From positions 1,488,001 through 1,552,000 of the forward strand of contig JACKOF010000001.1 of assembly GCA_024234435.1 (NCBI GenBank): a stretch of DNA of 64,000 bases. The letters are read 5' to 3'. Under the pieces are notes generated by a model. It was not told where the DNA came from. It worked only from the letters and a program-made list of their open reading frames with translations, and did no database searches. Made by a program: the position numbers and the translations under genes. Origin of the DNA: Pseudomonadales bacterium (GTDB lineage Bacteria > Pseudomonadota > Gammaproteobacteria > Pseudomonadales > Porticoccaceae). This document shows positions 53,580-62,656 of the stretch, piece after piece. The number at the start of each line of letters is the position of its first letter. Within the stretch, counting starts at the first letter, position 1.

Positions 53580-54872
53580 ATGAACGCGCGTATTCCTACG
53601 GAGCTGATTTCCCCGATTTTTAACCCAGAAACCTTTACGCAGCCTGATAAGATTGATGCAATTTTTACAAAGCTGCGCAAAGAATACCCATTGGCAATTG
53701 CCGAAGTGCCAGGGTTTGACCCTCACTGGATCGTCACCAAGTACGACGACATCAAGGAAATCTGTCAGAAGTCCAATATTTTTCACAGCGGCGAACGCTC
53801 CAAAATGCTGGTCTCAAAGGATGCCGAAAAACTGATTCTTGAGTACACAGGCGGCGATTACAACATTCTTAAAACGCTGGTACACATGGATGGCGAAGAA
53901 CACCTTAAGCACCGCCGGGTTATGCAGCCTAACTTACTGCCCGGCAGTGTGAAAGAACTTGAGCCAATTATTCGAGAAATTGCGCTGTCATTTATTGACA
54001 AACTGGAAGCCAGCGCTCCTGAAATTGATTTCGCCGACGAAATCGCCCTTCACTACCCCCTGACCGTAATCGGCACCCTGATGGGCGTACCCAAGGAAGA
54101 CCATCCCCTGCTACTCAAGTTAACGCAATGGATGTTCAATTATGCCGATCCCGATCTTCGTCGCCCCGGTGCAAACCCGGAAAACCCAGCGGAGCAAACG
54201 GAAACATGGAATCAGGTCTACCACCATTTTGCCGACTACTTTGATCCTGTGATTGAAGACCGCGTGAAATGCCCCCGTGATGACCTGGCATCCGTTATTG
54301 CCAATGGCCAAATCGACGGCTGCCCAATGAGTCACAAAGCACAGATATCCTATTTTGTGATTGCTTCAACCGCAGGTCATGACTCAACAGGTGCTACCAC
54401 CGCCTCCGTTATGCAGTTGTTTGCAGAGCGGCCCGATCTAATGGCACAGCTGAAGGCAGACCCATCGCTTATGCCCGCCTTTGTTGAAGAAGCCGTTCGA
54501 TGGGCTTCTCCCGTCAAACACTTCTTGCGTCATGCGGTTGCTGACTATGAGCTTCGGGGGCAAAAAATTAAAAAGGGCGACCTGCTCTATCTGTCTTATG
54601 TATCGGGCAATCGCGATGAGGAAATTTTTGAAGATCCGTTCGAATTCAAACTTGATCGCAAATTCAACCGTCATGTGGGTTTTGCTTTCGGGCCACACAT
54701 GTGCCTGGGCAAGCACCTTGCCAACCTGGAGTTAACAATCTTCTGGGAGGAATTGCTGAAACGCCTGGAGAGTGTTGAGCTGACAGGTACGCCCCAGATG
54801 GCTGTCGCCGATCTGGTATGTGGACCAAAATCGGTGCCCATCCGCTTTAGTATGAACAAAAAAGCGTCTTGA
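53580..54872 (+). CDS. Cytochrome P450
   Basis: 430 residues. I-helix STAGHDSTGATTAS, in which Ser occupies the usual Thr position after Asp; ExxR in VEEAVRWASP; haem loop VGFAFGPHMCLGKHLANLE with the axial Cys. It is a soluble bacterial class I monooxygenase needing ferredoxin and reductase, none of which is adjacent. GAGG precedes the ATG. The CYP subfamily and substrate cannot be fixed by eye; the length and motifs fit many marine CYPs. Confidence 0.95.
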   Translation: MNARIPTELISPIFNPETFTQPDKIDAIFTKLRKEYPLAIAEVPGFDPHWIVTKYDDIKEICQKSNIFHSGERSKMLVSKDAEKLILEYTGGDYNILKTLVHMDGEEHLKHRRVMQPNLLPGSVKELEPIIREIALSFIDKLEASAPEIDFADEIALHYPLTVIGTLMGVPKEDHPLLLKLTQWMFNYADPDLRRPGANPENPAEQTETWNQVYHHFADYFDPVIEDRVKCPRDDLASVIANGQIDGCPMSHKAQISYFVIASTAGHDSTGATTASVMQLFAERPDLMAQLKADPSLMPAFVEEAVRWASPVKHFLRHAVADYELRGQKIKKGDLLYLSYVSGNRDEEIFEDPFEFKLDRKFNRHVGFAFGPHMCLGKHLANLELTIFWEELLKRLESVELTGTPQMAVADLVCGPKSVPIRFSMNKKAS

Positions 54873-54938
54873 CCCGCCACTTTTGCAAGTTATCGGCAAT
54901 CTGCTAACTCAGGGCATGACAGGCTGAAACAACATCGT

Positions 54939-54957
54939 GCGGCCACTAAGTGGCCGC
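54939..54957. terminator. Hairpin between the P450 and NUDIX genes
   Basis: GCGGCCAC / GTGGCCGC, a perfect 8-bp GC-rich stem with a TAA loop, midway between the convergent P450 and NUDIX genes. A short T-containing stretch follows. Confidence 0.6.
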
Positions 54958-55001
54958 TTCACCATACGTTCAAACCCGCGCTATCCGTTTTTATATCAAG
55001 A

Positions 55002-55490
55002 CTATGTTCTGGGAACGTAAGCGAGGTTTCGGTGCCAAAAATCGACAACATACTCAATTCTGGCGTTGAGCAGCTCACGGTATGCAGGCAGATCACTCAT
55101 GTGTATCCACCGGCATTCGATGATACCCTCCTCAACCTGCGGCCGGGTATCATCATCATCACCGTCGTATTTCATTAAATACCAATGGGTCTTTTTCAGA
55201 TAATCCACGTTGCCGTGGCGGGTGGTATGCCAGGTTGAGACCAACTTGCCGGTGATAGTGAGTTTGTTAATATCCAGTCCCGTTTCTTCGTTAACTTCTC
55301 GCAACGCCGAAATTTCTCGCTCCTGCCCTTCTTCGATACGTCCCTTGGGCATATCCCACTTGCCTCGTTTAAACATTAGCAGTACATGATGATAATGATT
55401 GCAAACCAGGCCGCCAGCAGACTCAATCACTGGCAATTTGACTGTATTTCTCAAGGTGATTTTGTCGTTATTATTATCCTGATTAATCAT
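55002..55490 (-). CDS. NUDIX hydrolase
   Basis: 162 residues from the ATG preceded by GGGAG; an ATG nine codons upstream overlaps the ppk2 stop and is less well placed. The NUDIX box is GRIEEGQEREISALREVNEETGL, preceded by SAGGLVCNHYHHVLLMF. It hydrolyses a nucleoside diphosphate linked to another moiety. It is cotranscribed with PPK2 and so may act on nucleotides or diphosphoinositol/diadenosine-type polyphosphates; the substrate is an inference. Confidence 0.9.
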   Translation of the reverse strand: MINQDNNNDKITLRNTVKLPVIESAGGLVCNHYHHVLLMFKRGKWDMPKGRIEEGQEREISALREVNEETGLDINKLTITGKLVSTWHTTRHGNVDYLKKTHWYLMKYDGDDDDTRPQVEEGIIECRWIHMSDLPAYRELLNARIEYVVDFWHRNLAYVPRT

Positions 55491-55506
55491 ACGTCTCCCA
55501 ATCGGA

Positions 55507-56367
55507 CTATCCGTCAATATCTACGAAAATCTTTTCGTTCTCAACCAGCTCTTCCAAAACAGCGAGCTGGCGCATGGTTAACCCCCGAAACTGTACTCCT
55601 CCCACCTTGATACTGTGAGTTTTGGTCACATCTTCGCCGGTTAAAGGCGTAAACTCTTTATTGCCAAACAAGCGTACCAGATAGAGCATGCATGTTAAAC
55701 GCGCCTCCCTTTTTTTATTGCCATGGACCACGACCCAGGGAGAGCGCTGCGAAGACGTCCGATGAAACATTTGTTCCTTGTACTTCGTGAACGTTTCCCA
55801 GTTTTTTCTCGCCTTTAAATCATTTTCTGAAAACTTCCAGAAAGTCAGCGGATTATTGAGGCGATCCTCAAAGCGGTATAACTGGGTATCCTGACTAATC
55901 GAAAGATAAAACTTTACCAGCATCAAGCCGTTATCCATATGCTTGTGCTCCCAGCTTAGGACCTTGCGCATAAAGTACTTATACTGTTTCTCTGAACAGT
56001 AGCCCATCGTTGGCTCAATAAGCGCACGGCTGTACCATGACCGGTCAAAAAAAGTGATGCGTCCAGGCTTGGGAAAATGTTTCTCGTAGCGCCGAAACCA
56101 GTATTTTGACTCTGTCTGGGTCGGTATCCCCAGAGCAACGATACTAAAATGAGTCGGCATCAGGTTTTCGGCGAAACGCTTGATGGTAGAGCCCTTGCCC
56201 GCAGCGTCTCGCCCTTCAAAGACTATCGCCAGTCGCTTTTCATTTTTGATTAACCACTGCTGGATTTTAAGCAGCTCAACCTGCAAACGCCGTTTCTCTA
56301 CCTGGTAGTCTTCTTCAGAAATATCCTGGTACGGTGTTTCGATCGCATTGATTTTTTTGAGTTTCAT
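55507..56367 (-). CDS. ppk2: Polyphosphate kinase 2 family protein
   Basis: 286 residues, single-domain PPK2. Walker A is at residues 52-59 (GRDAAGKG) and the Walker B/lid region FFDRSWYSRALIEPTMGYCS follows. The downstream segment FKARKNWETFTKYKEQM-like (LKARKNWETFTKYKEQM) and SPWVVVHGNKK complete the fold. It transfers phosphate between polyphosphate and nucleoside di- or monophosphates. Which class it belongs to needs alignment. It is divergent from the ornithine-lipid gene across a gap rich in TGTCAT repeats. Confidence 0.95.
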   Translation of the reverse strand: MKLKKINAIETPYQDISEEDYQVEKRRLQVELLKIQQWLIKNEKRLAIVFEGRDAAGKGSTIKRFAENLMPTHFSIVALGIPTQTESKYWFRRYEKHFPKPGRITFFDRSWYSRALIEPTMGYCSEKQYKYFMRKVLSWEHKHMDNGLMLVKFYLSISQDTQLYRFEDRLNNPLTFWKFSENDLKARKNWETFTKYKEQMFHRTSSQRSPWVVVHGNKKREARLTCMLYLVRLFGNKEFTPLTGEDVTKTHSIKVGGVQFRGLTMRQLAVLEELVENEKIFVDIDG

Positions 56368-56450
56368 ATCTTCTGAACAGCTCCCAAACAGCTCTAGTCA
56401 TGAAGAAAAAACAATAAAAAACATTAACTTGCTCAGACTACCGATCACGT

Positions 56451-56468
56451 ATGAATGTTTTATGACAA
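56451..56468 (-). promoter_or_regulatory. Candidate Pho box upstream of ppk2
   Basis: On the minus strand TTGTCAT, four bases (AAAA), CATTCAT: the Pho-box pattern of two CTGTCAT-type repeats 11 bp apart, 6/7 and 5/7 matches. It lies 84 bp before ppk2. Other TGTCAT copies follow at 56490-56510. By eye only. Confidence 0.4.
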
Positions 56469-56580
56469 AACTGGGTCTTCAATCATTTGATGACACAAAT
56501 ATGTCATCATTCATACACTTTTTTGTCACAGACAGCTACTAGCATTCGCTTAATGAAAAAAACTTGTGGAAGAAGAGTCA

Positions 56581-58290
56581 ATGCTAAACGTAGAAAACTT
56601 CATTCAGGATAGATACCCGGACTTTATCCAGCGCTACCCAAAGCTGTCCAGACCGATAATTCGAGTCCTGAGGATGCTGTTTAAGGAGAAAGCCTTTCAG
56701 CAATTCCAGCACGACTACCCCCACCTGACCGGCTTTGAGTTTGTAGAGCAAGTGCTCGACTACTTCGATTTCCGCTATACCGTGCGCGATGATCAACGTC
56801 CGAGAATTCCCGCCTCTGGCCGGGTAGTTATCATCGCCAACCATCCCATTGGATCACTGGATGGCCTGGCGCTACTGAAACTTGTCCGGGAAACCCGCCA
56901 TGATGCCAAGGTAGTCGCCAACGAACTACTGCACACCCTTGTGCCCCTCCACAATGTGCTCCTGCCGGTCAACAATATGGGCGGCAATACCCCTCGCCAG
57001 AACTTTACCGCCATTCGCGAGCACTTGGATAGAGAAGGCGCACTGATTATCTTTCCCGCAGGCGAAGTCTCCAGGCTATCACCAAAAGGCGTGCAGGACA
57101 GTAAATGGCACAGTGGCTTTCTGCGCATGGCAATCGATGCCAAGGCGCCCATTCTGCCCATCTTTGTTGATGGCAGAAACTCCGCCTTGTTTTACAGTGT
57201 CTCACTGATAGCAAAACCGTTATCCACTCTGCTGTTAGTCCGGGAAATGTTTAAGCAAGCCAAAAATTGTGTCGACATCCGTATTGGCGAATTAATTAGC
57301 TACAACAACTACCAGCGCATTAACGTGCCAATAAAACTGAAAACTAAACTGTTCAAGCGCCACCTCTACCGCATGGGGCAAGACAAATCACTGGTATTCA
57401 ACACCGAAACCGCCATTGCCTACCCGGAAAACCGGGCCCTGTTACGCGATGAAATCAAACGCTGCGAACCGCTGGGCAAAACAGGCGACGGCAAGTTGAT
57501 CTACTTGTATCGCTACCAAGCCAATTCCCTGATCATGCGGGAAATTGGCCGACTGAGGGAGATTTCCTTTCGCGCAGCAGGTGAAGGCACTGGCTTCCGG
57601 CGCGATATCGACCGCTATGACCAGTACTATTTTCACCTGCTTCTGTGGGACGAAAACGAGCTGGAAATTGTCGGCGCCTATCGCTTCTGTGATGCAACCC
57701 GGTGCGCTGATGATACTGGCGATAACCACCTCTATTCAAATGAGTTGTTTCGCTACACAGAGGCCATGAAACCTTACTTTGAACAAGGGCTGGAATTGGG
57801 ACGCAGCTTTGTTCAACCCAAGTACTGGGGGCGCCGTAGCCTGGACTATTTGTGGTACGGTATTGGCGCGTTTCTGCGAAAGAATCCTCAATATCGCTAT
57901 CTTTTTGGACCCGTCACGCTCAGTGACAGCTACTCCCAATGGGCGATGGAGATGCTGGTTCACTATTACAATATCCACTATCCCTGCGGCGAAAAACTGG
58001 CAAGCCCAATATTGCCCTACACTATCCGTGATGAACGCGCTACAGAGCTTATGACCAAGTTTCCCGGCAAGGACCCGAAAACCGAATTTGTTGAACTAAA
58101 GAGTGAGTTGGCCCACATGAATCTCAATGTGCCAACACTATACAAACAGTACACCGAGATCTGCGAACCAGGCGGAGTGCAGTTCGCAGGTTTCAACGTA
58201 GACCCTCATTTTTCAAATTGCGTTGACGGGTTAATCATTGTCGATCTGACCAAGCTGAAACCATCAAAGCACCAGCGTTACATTGGTTAA
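56581..58290 (+). CDS. olsF: Bifunctional ornithine lipid synthase, OlsF-like
   Basis: 569 residues from the ATG preceded by AGAAGAG; an in-frame GTG five codons upstream is an alternative. The N-terminal half is a PlsC-type acyltransferase (catalytic motif NHPIGSLDG, then FPAGEVSRLSPKG). The C-terminal half is an OlsB/GNAT-like N-acyltransferase (FRAAGEGTGFRRDIDRYDQYY, ELEIVGAYRFCD, ELGRSFVQPKYWGRRSLDYLW). This domain pair matches OlsF, which makes both the amide and ester bonds of ornithine lipids, phosphate-free membrane lipids. A hemolysin-like annotation is the alternative. Confidence 0.82.
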   Translation: MLNVENFIQDRYPDFIQRYPKLSRPIIRVLRMLFKEKAFQQFQHDYPHLTGFEFVEQVLDYFDFRYTVRDDQRPRIPASGRVVIIANHPIGSLDGLALLKLVRETRHDAKVVANELLHTLVPLHNVLLPVNNMGGNTPRQNFTAIREHLDREGALIIFPAGEVSRLSPKGVQDSKWHSGFLRMAIDAKAPILPIFVDGRNSALFYSVSLIAKPLSTLLLVREMFKQAKNCVDIRIGELISYNNYQRINVPIKLKTKLFKRHLYRMGQDKSLVFNTETAIAYPENRALLRDEIKRCEPLGKTGDGKLIYLYRYQANSLIMREIGRLREISFRAAGEGTGFRRDIDRYDQYYFHLLLWDENELEIVGAYRFCDATRCADDTGDNHLYSNELFRYTEAMKPYFEQGLELGRSFVQPKYWGRRSLDYLWYGIGAFLRKNPQYRYLFGPVTLSDSYSQWAMEMLVHYYNIHYPCGEKLASPILPYTIRDERATELMTKFPGKDPKTEFVELKSELAHMNLNVPTLYKQYTEICEPGGVQFAGFNVDPHFSNCVDGLIIVDLTKLKPSKHQRYIG

Positions 58291-58328
58291 TCACCAGACA
58301 ATACCCAGATAGCAGCGTAAGCGGTATG

Positions 58329-58372
58329 ATTGCCTGAAACCAAAAGTCTTACCATGGCTTATTTCAGGCAAT
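58329..58372. repeat. 11-bp inverted repeat spanning the dinB start
   Basis: ATTGCCTGAAA (58329-58339) and its exact complement (58362-58372), 22-base loop. The right arm ends inside the dinB start codon, so the hairpin could mask the start in mRNA or act as an operator. No LexA box was found nearby. Confidence 0.6.
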
Positions 58373-59498
58373 GCTCAATACCAATACCGTGACAGACGAT
58401 ACCCCAACACCCGCTCGAAAAATCATACATATTGATATGGATGCATTTTTTGCATCCGTTGAACAGCGTGATTTCCCGGAATACCGCGGCAGACCGGTCA
58501 TCGTCGGTGCACCACCGGAAAAGCGAGGAGTGGTTGCCGCAGCCAGTTATGAAGCACGGCAATTCGGTATTCACTCAGCAATGCCTTCATCTCAGGCCAG
58601 AAAACTGTGCCCGGATGCCATTTTTGTATCCCCTCGCTTTGACGCCTACAGAGAGTGTTCAAAACATATTCATCAGATATTCCAGCGCTTTACCGATGTA
58701 ATTGAACCACTCTCTCTGGACGAAGCATTTCTGGATGTCTCTAATTCAGCGTTATTTCAGGGGTCGGCTACCCTGCTCGCAAAAGAGATCAAACGCCAGA
58801 TCAGTGAAGAGCTGCAACTGGTTGCATCTGCGGGTGTTTCCTACTGTAAATTCCTGGCAAAAATTGCCTCAGATCTGGACAAGCCCGATGGTCTGGCTGT
58901 AATCAAACCCGAACAGGCCGAAGACTTCCTGGCTTCACTGCCTGTACGAAAGTTTTTTGGCATTGGTAAATCCACAGAAGCCAGAATGCACCAGCTGGGG
59001 ATATACCATGGCAGCGACCTTAAACAGTGGCACCTGCCACAACTGCAACAACACTTCGGCAAGTCCGGCCACTTTTACTACGATATCGTCAGAGGAATCG
59101 ACAACCGCCCGGTAAAAACCTCACGAGTCAGAAAATCCATTGGCAAAGAAACCACTTTTGCAAAAGATTTGCTGGATAAAGACGAGATGTGGGCCGTTCT
59201 TAGAAAGCTCGCAGCCAAAGTCAGCGAGATGCTCGAAAAGCGCAATTTCTGCGCCTTAACCATAACCTTGAAAGTAAAGTACAACAATTTCCAGCAAATA
59301 ACCCGTAGCCATACTGTGGCAGGGACTCAGGTTATGAATAGCAGCGAAAGCATTTTGAACCAACTACACGATCTCATAGAAAAAACCGACATAGGCGTTC
59401 GCCCGGTCCGACTGCTGGGGATCAGCCTCTCAAACTTTCAGGACCGGGATCAGCAAACTCAGGCGGACAACCAGCAAATGTCACTGTTTACAGAATGA
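58371..59498 (+). CDS. dinB: DNA polymerase IV
   Basis: 375 residues of Y-family polymerase. IIHIDMDAFFASVEQRDFPEYRG, YEARQFGIHSAMPS, SLDEAFLDVS (catalytic acidic residues) and the thumb VRKFFGIGKSTEARMHQLGI are clear. The C-terminal little finger ends with QMSLFTE, a likely beta-clamp-binding motif (QxxLF). The start is tentative, since no clear ribosome site is present; a GTG six codons later is possible. It performs translesion synthesis. Confidence 0.95.
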   Translation: MLNTNTVTDDTPTPARKIIHIDMDAFFASVEQRDFPEYRGRPVIVGAPPEKRGVVAAASYEARQFGIHSAMPSSQARKLCPDAIFVSPRFDAYRECSKHIHQIFQRFTDVIEPLSLDEAFLDVSNSALFQGSATLLAKEIKRQISEELQLVASAGVSYCKFLAKIASDLDKPDGLAVIKPEQAEDFLASLPVRKFFGIGKSTEARMHQLGIYHGSDLKQWHLPQLQQHFGKSGHFYYDIVRGIDNRPVKTSRVRKSIGKETTFAKDLLDKDEMWAVLRKLAAKVSEMLEKRNFCALTITLKVKYNNFQQITRSHTVAGTQVMNSSESILNQLHDLIEKTDIGVRPVRLLGISLSNFQDRDQQTQADNQQMSLFTE

Positions 59499-59585
59499 GT
59501 CAGCCATCCATACAGAGCAAGGACACCCGGCCTTTGCCAGTGTACAATAATCGGCTAAATCCAATCATTTGCGCAGCATTAAAAC

Positions 59586-60335
59586 ATGACTGATGAAAAA
59601 ACCACTGACTTCGGTTACAAAAAAGTTCCTGTAGGGGAAAAAGCCGGCAAAGTTGCCGACGTATTCCATTCTGTAGCAGCCAAATACGACCTGATGAATG
59701 ACCTGATGTCTGGCGGCATACACCGATTATGGAAGCGCTTCACAATAGAACTGTCCGGTGTTCGTGCCGGCCAGAAAGTGCTGGATATCGCTGGAGGCAC
59801 TGGTGATCTCACAGCCAAATTTTCCAGGCTGGTTGGCGTAAATGGCGAGGTCGTCCTGGCCGACATCAACGACTCGATGTTAAAAGTTGGTCGAGACAAG
59901 CTACTCGATAGCGGAATTTGCGGCAATGTCCGATTTGCCCAGGCAGACGCACAACACCTGCCCTTCCCCGACAACACTTTCGACTGCATCACTATTGCTT
60001 TTGGTCTGCGCAACGTCACCGACAAGGATATGGCCTTGAGATCCATGCACCGGGTTCTTAAGCCCGGCGGTCGACTTCTGGTTCTCGAATTTTCAAAGCC
60101 CACCAACCCGGTCGTGGAAAAAATTTACGACTTCTACTCTTTTAATGTGTTGCCAAAAATGGGGCAGGTTGTCGCCAATGATGCCGACAGTTATCAGTAT
60201 CTTGCCGAATCCATTCGCATGCACCCGAATCAGGAAACCCTCAAGGACATGATGGACAATGCCGGATTCGTCAACACCAAATATTACAATATGACCAGCG
60301 GCGTGGTGGCGCTCCACAGAGGTTTTAAAGCTTGA
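59586..60335 (+). CDS. ubiE: Ubiquinone/menaquinone C-methyltransferase UbiE
   Basis: 249 residues. SAM site VLDIAGGTGDLTAKFSRLVG, then ADINDSMLKVGRDKL, and the family signatures YDLMNDLMSGGIHRLWKRF and ALRSMHRVLKPGGRLLVLEFSKP. It methylates the quinone ring in ubiquinone (and menaquinone) synthesis. It begins the ubiEJB block and overlaps ubiJ. Confidence 0.98.
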   Translation: MTDEKTTDFGYKKVPVGEKAGKVADVFHSVAAKYDLMNDLMSGGIHRLWKRFTIELSGVRAGQKVLDIAGGTGDLTAKFSRLVGVNGEVVLADINDSMLKVGRDKLLDSGICGNVRFAQADAQHLPFPDNTFDCITIAFGLRNVTDKDMALRSMHRVLKPGGRLLVLEFSKPTNPVVEKIYDFYSFNVLPKMGQVVANDADSYQYLAESIRMHPNQETLKDMMDNAGFVNTKYYNMTSGVVALHRGFKA

Positions 60336-60958
60336 TAGAAAACGAACTGCACGCCGCCGCTCTGGAAGGCATTGAGAAGGTTATTAACCAGGCATTACAG
60401 TATGATCCAGCTGCCCGCAAAGCCATTGAAAAACTGGATGGCAAAGTACTTGCTGTGGAAAGCACCGTTCCACCACTGACACTGTTTATCCTTCACAGCG
60501 GCGATAAACTTTGCTTGTTCAATCACTATGAGGGCGAACCTGACACCCACTTGAAAGGCACTGCTCTGGCTCTTATAGCACTGGCGCTGGGTCGTGAGGA
60601 ACGCAGTTCCTTTTTTGGTACCGGCGTAGAAATGCGCGGTGACAGTGATTTGTTGCGTCGAATACAGAATATTCTGAAAAACCTGGATGTGGACTGGGAA
60701 GCCGCGCTGGCAAAACTGATTGGTGACGTTCCGGCACACCTGATAGGCAAAAGTCTGCGTTCGTTTGGTGGCTGGCAGTCAGATGCAACGCGTCGTGTTG
60801 GCGATGTCATCACCGGATTTCACCAGGAAGAGGCTCAACTCACACCTTCACGCAATGAGAGCGAACAGTTTTTTTCAGAAATTAAGACACTGAGTAAAGA
60901 TGTGGACCGGATCGGTGCACGCTTAAACAGGCTGACAATACAACTCGATAACAAGTAG
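60332..60958 (+). CDS. ubiJ: Ubiquinone biosynthesis accessory factor UbiJ
   Basis: 208 residues; starts at TTG overlapping the ubiE stop (TTGATAG). It has an SCP2 lipid-binding domain in the N-terminal half (LYDPAARKAIEKL-like YDPAARKAIEKLDGKVLAV, DTHLKGTALALIALALG) and a C-terminal helical segment. UbiJ binds lipids and organises the soluble Ubi complex, typically between ubiE and ubiB, as here. Confidence 0.93.
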   Translation: MIENELHAAALEGIEKVINQALQYDPAARKAIEKLDGKVLAVESTVPPLTLFILHSGDKLCLFNHYEGEPDTHLKGTALALIALALGREERSSFFGTGVEMRGDSDLLRRIQNILKNLDVDWEAALAKLIGDVPAHLIGKSLRSFGGWQSDATRRVGDVITGFHQEEAQLTPSRNESEQFFSEIKTLSKDVDRIGARLNRLTIQLDNK

Positions 60959-60975
60959 CAGGAAAACCGGTCATC

Positions 60976-62592
60976 ATGTCTCGAATAAAGCGTCTGGGCA
61001 CTATCATCAAGGTTGTTACCCGCTATCGCCTGGACTGTTTTTTTGATCCGGAAAAACTGCCTCCAGTCTTAAGGGTACTGCTGAAAATCTCCAAAGTGCT
61101 TCCTGAACCCAAAGATTCCCGTGGTTACCGGCTGCGCAAGGCTTTGGAAAGCCTTGGCCCGATTTTTATCAAATTTGGTCAACTACTTTCCACTCGCCCT
61201 GACCTGATTCCCGCCGATATATGCGAAGAACTCGACCATTTACAGGACAATGTCGCACCGTTCAGCAACGATCAGTTTATCAGCATTGTTGAAACCGCTC
61301 TCGGCAAACCGGTTGACGAACTGTTCCTCAAATTTGACCGTGAGCCCTTGGCATCTGCGTCCGTTGCTCAAGTGCACGCCGCTGTTTTGCAGGATGGCAG
61401 AGAAGTTGTCGTGAAGGCAATCCGCCCCGGCATTGAAAAAGTTATCGATCAGGATATAAAGCTGCTTTTTACCTTGGCTCGTTGGGTAGAAGCACACACC
61501 ATAGACGGTAAGCGGTTACACCCCGTAGAAATCGTTGATGAATACCAGCATACCATCCATGACGAGCTGAATTTGCAGCGGGAAGCAGCCAACGCCTCCA
61601 TGTTACGGCGCAATTTCGAACACTCTCCGCTGTTATATGTGCCCGAAGTTCACTGGGACTATACCAATGAGAAAGTAATGGTAGCCGAGCGGATCTATGC
61701 CACACCGGTGACAGACGTAGGAGCACTGCAATCCCAAGGCACCGATTTCAAGGTGCTCGCAGAAAGAGGCGTCGAAATCTTTTTCACACAAGTGTTCGAA
61801 CACAACTTCTTTCATGCAGACATGCATCCAGGCAATATTTTTGTCGATGCCAGTAAACCTTCAAATCCCAAGTACCTGGCTGTGGACTGTGCCATCATGG
61901 GCACTCTCACGCAGGCTGACCAGTACTATCTGGCCCGTAACCTGCTCGCTATCTTTCGCCGGGACTACCGTCAAGTAGCCGAATTACATGTGATGTCCGG
62001 CTGGGTTCCGCACAATACTTCAATCGGCGATTTCACCGCCGCCATTCGGACTGTATGCGAACCTATATTTGAGCGGCCCCTTGACGAAATTTCCTTCGGA
62101 CAATTACTGGTCAGCCTGTTTCGGACCGCACGCCGGTTCGATATGGAAGTACAGCCTTCCCTGGTTCTGTTACAAAAAACACTACTCAATATTGAAGGGC
62201 TGGGGCGGCAGCTCTACCCCGAACTGGATCTCTGGGCCACAGCGCACCCTTTTCTTGAACGCTGGATGAGAGAACGTTTTCAACCCAACGCCCTGGTCGA
62301 ACAAATTAAGCGTCACGGTCCGGAATGGCTAGAGCAGTTTCCTCAGGTGCCACAAATGCTGCTGGATTTTCTGGAAAGGCCTCAGACGCCAGCTCCTGCC
62401 ACCAGCCCGAAACAGCCCCACAACGCCCACAGTGCCAAAACAGGCAAGCGTTACCAAGCGTGGGCAGGCGCCGCATTGATTGGCGCCGGACTGGGGAGCG
62501 CCTTCCCTCAGTGGGAACAGAGCTTTCAGCAAATCCCGACCGGCAGCCTGATTCTGGCAGCGACAGGCGCTCTTTTCCTGCTATTACGCTAA
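60976..62592 (+). CDS. ubiB: Ubiquinone biosynthesis kinase-like protein UbiB
   Basis: 538 residues of the ABC1/UbiB atypical kinase family. KxGQ motif PIFIKFGQLLSTRPDLIP, Ala-rich loop ASASVAQVHAAV, the HNFFHADMHPGNIF catalytic loop and AVDCAIMG metal motif are present. Two C-terminal hydrophobic segments (AWAGAALIGAGLGSAF; LILAATGALFLLL) anchor it. It is needed for ubiquinone assembly, probably as an ATPase extracting intermediates. AGGA before the ATG. Confidence 0.98.
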   Translation: MSRIKRLGTIIKVVTRYRLDCFFDPEKLPPVLRVLLKISKVLPEPKDSRGYRLRKALESLGPIFIKFGQLLSTRPDLIPADICEELDHLQDNVAPFSNDQFISIVETALGKPVDELFLKFDREPLASASVAQVHAAVLQDGREVVVKAIRPGIEKVIDQDIKLLFTLARWVEAHTIDGKRLHPVEIVDEYQHTIHDELNLQREAANASMLRRNFEHSPLLYVPEVHWDYTNEKVMVAERIYATPVTDVGALQSQGTDFKVLAERGVEIFFTQVFEHNFFHADMHPGNIFVDASKPSNPKYLAVDCAIMGTLTQADQYYLARNLLAIFRRDYRQVAELHVMSGWVPHNTSIGDFTAAIRTVCEPIFERPLDEISFGQLLVSLFRTARRFDMEVQPSLVLLQKTLLNIEGLGRQLYPELDLWATAHPFLERWMRERFQPNALVEQIKRHGPEWLEQFPQVPQMLLDFLERPQTPAPATSPKQPHNAHSAKTGKRYQAWAGAALIGAGLGSAFPQWEQSFQQIPTGSLILAATGALFLLLR

Positions 62593-62656
62593 TATTAATC
62601 TCTGCCAGACGATGGAATAACTGACATCTGCCAGATTCTCACTCATAATCCACCCT

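Noticed and set aside
58300..58371. LexA (SOS) box before dinB
   Set aside because: No CTGT-N8-ACAG pattern is present in this gap.
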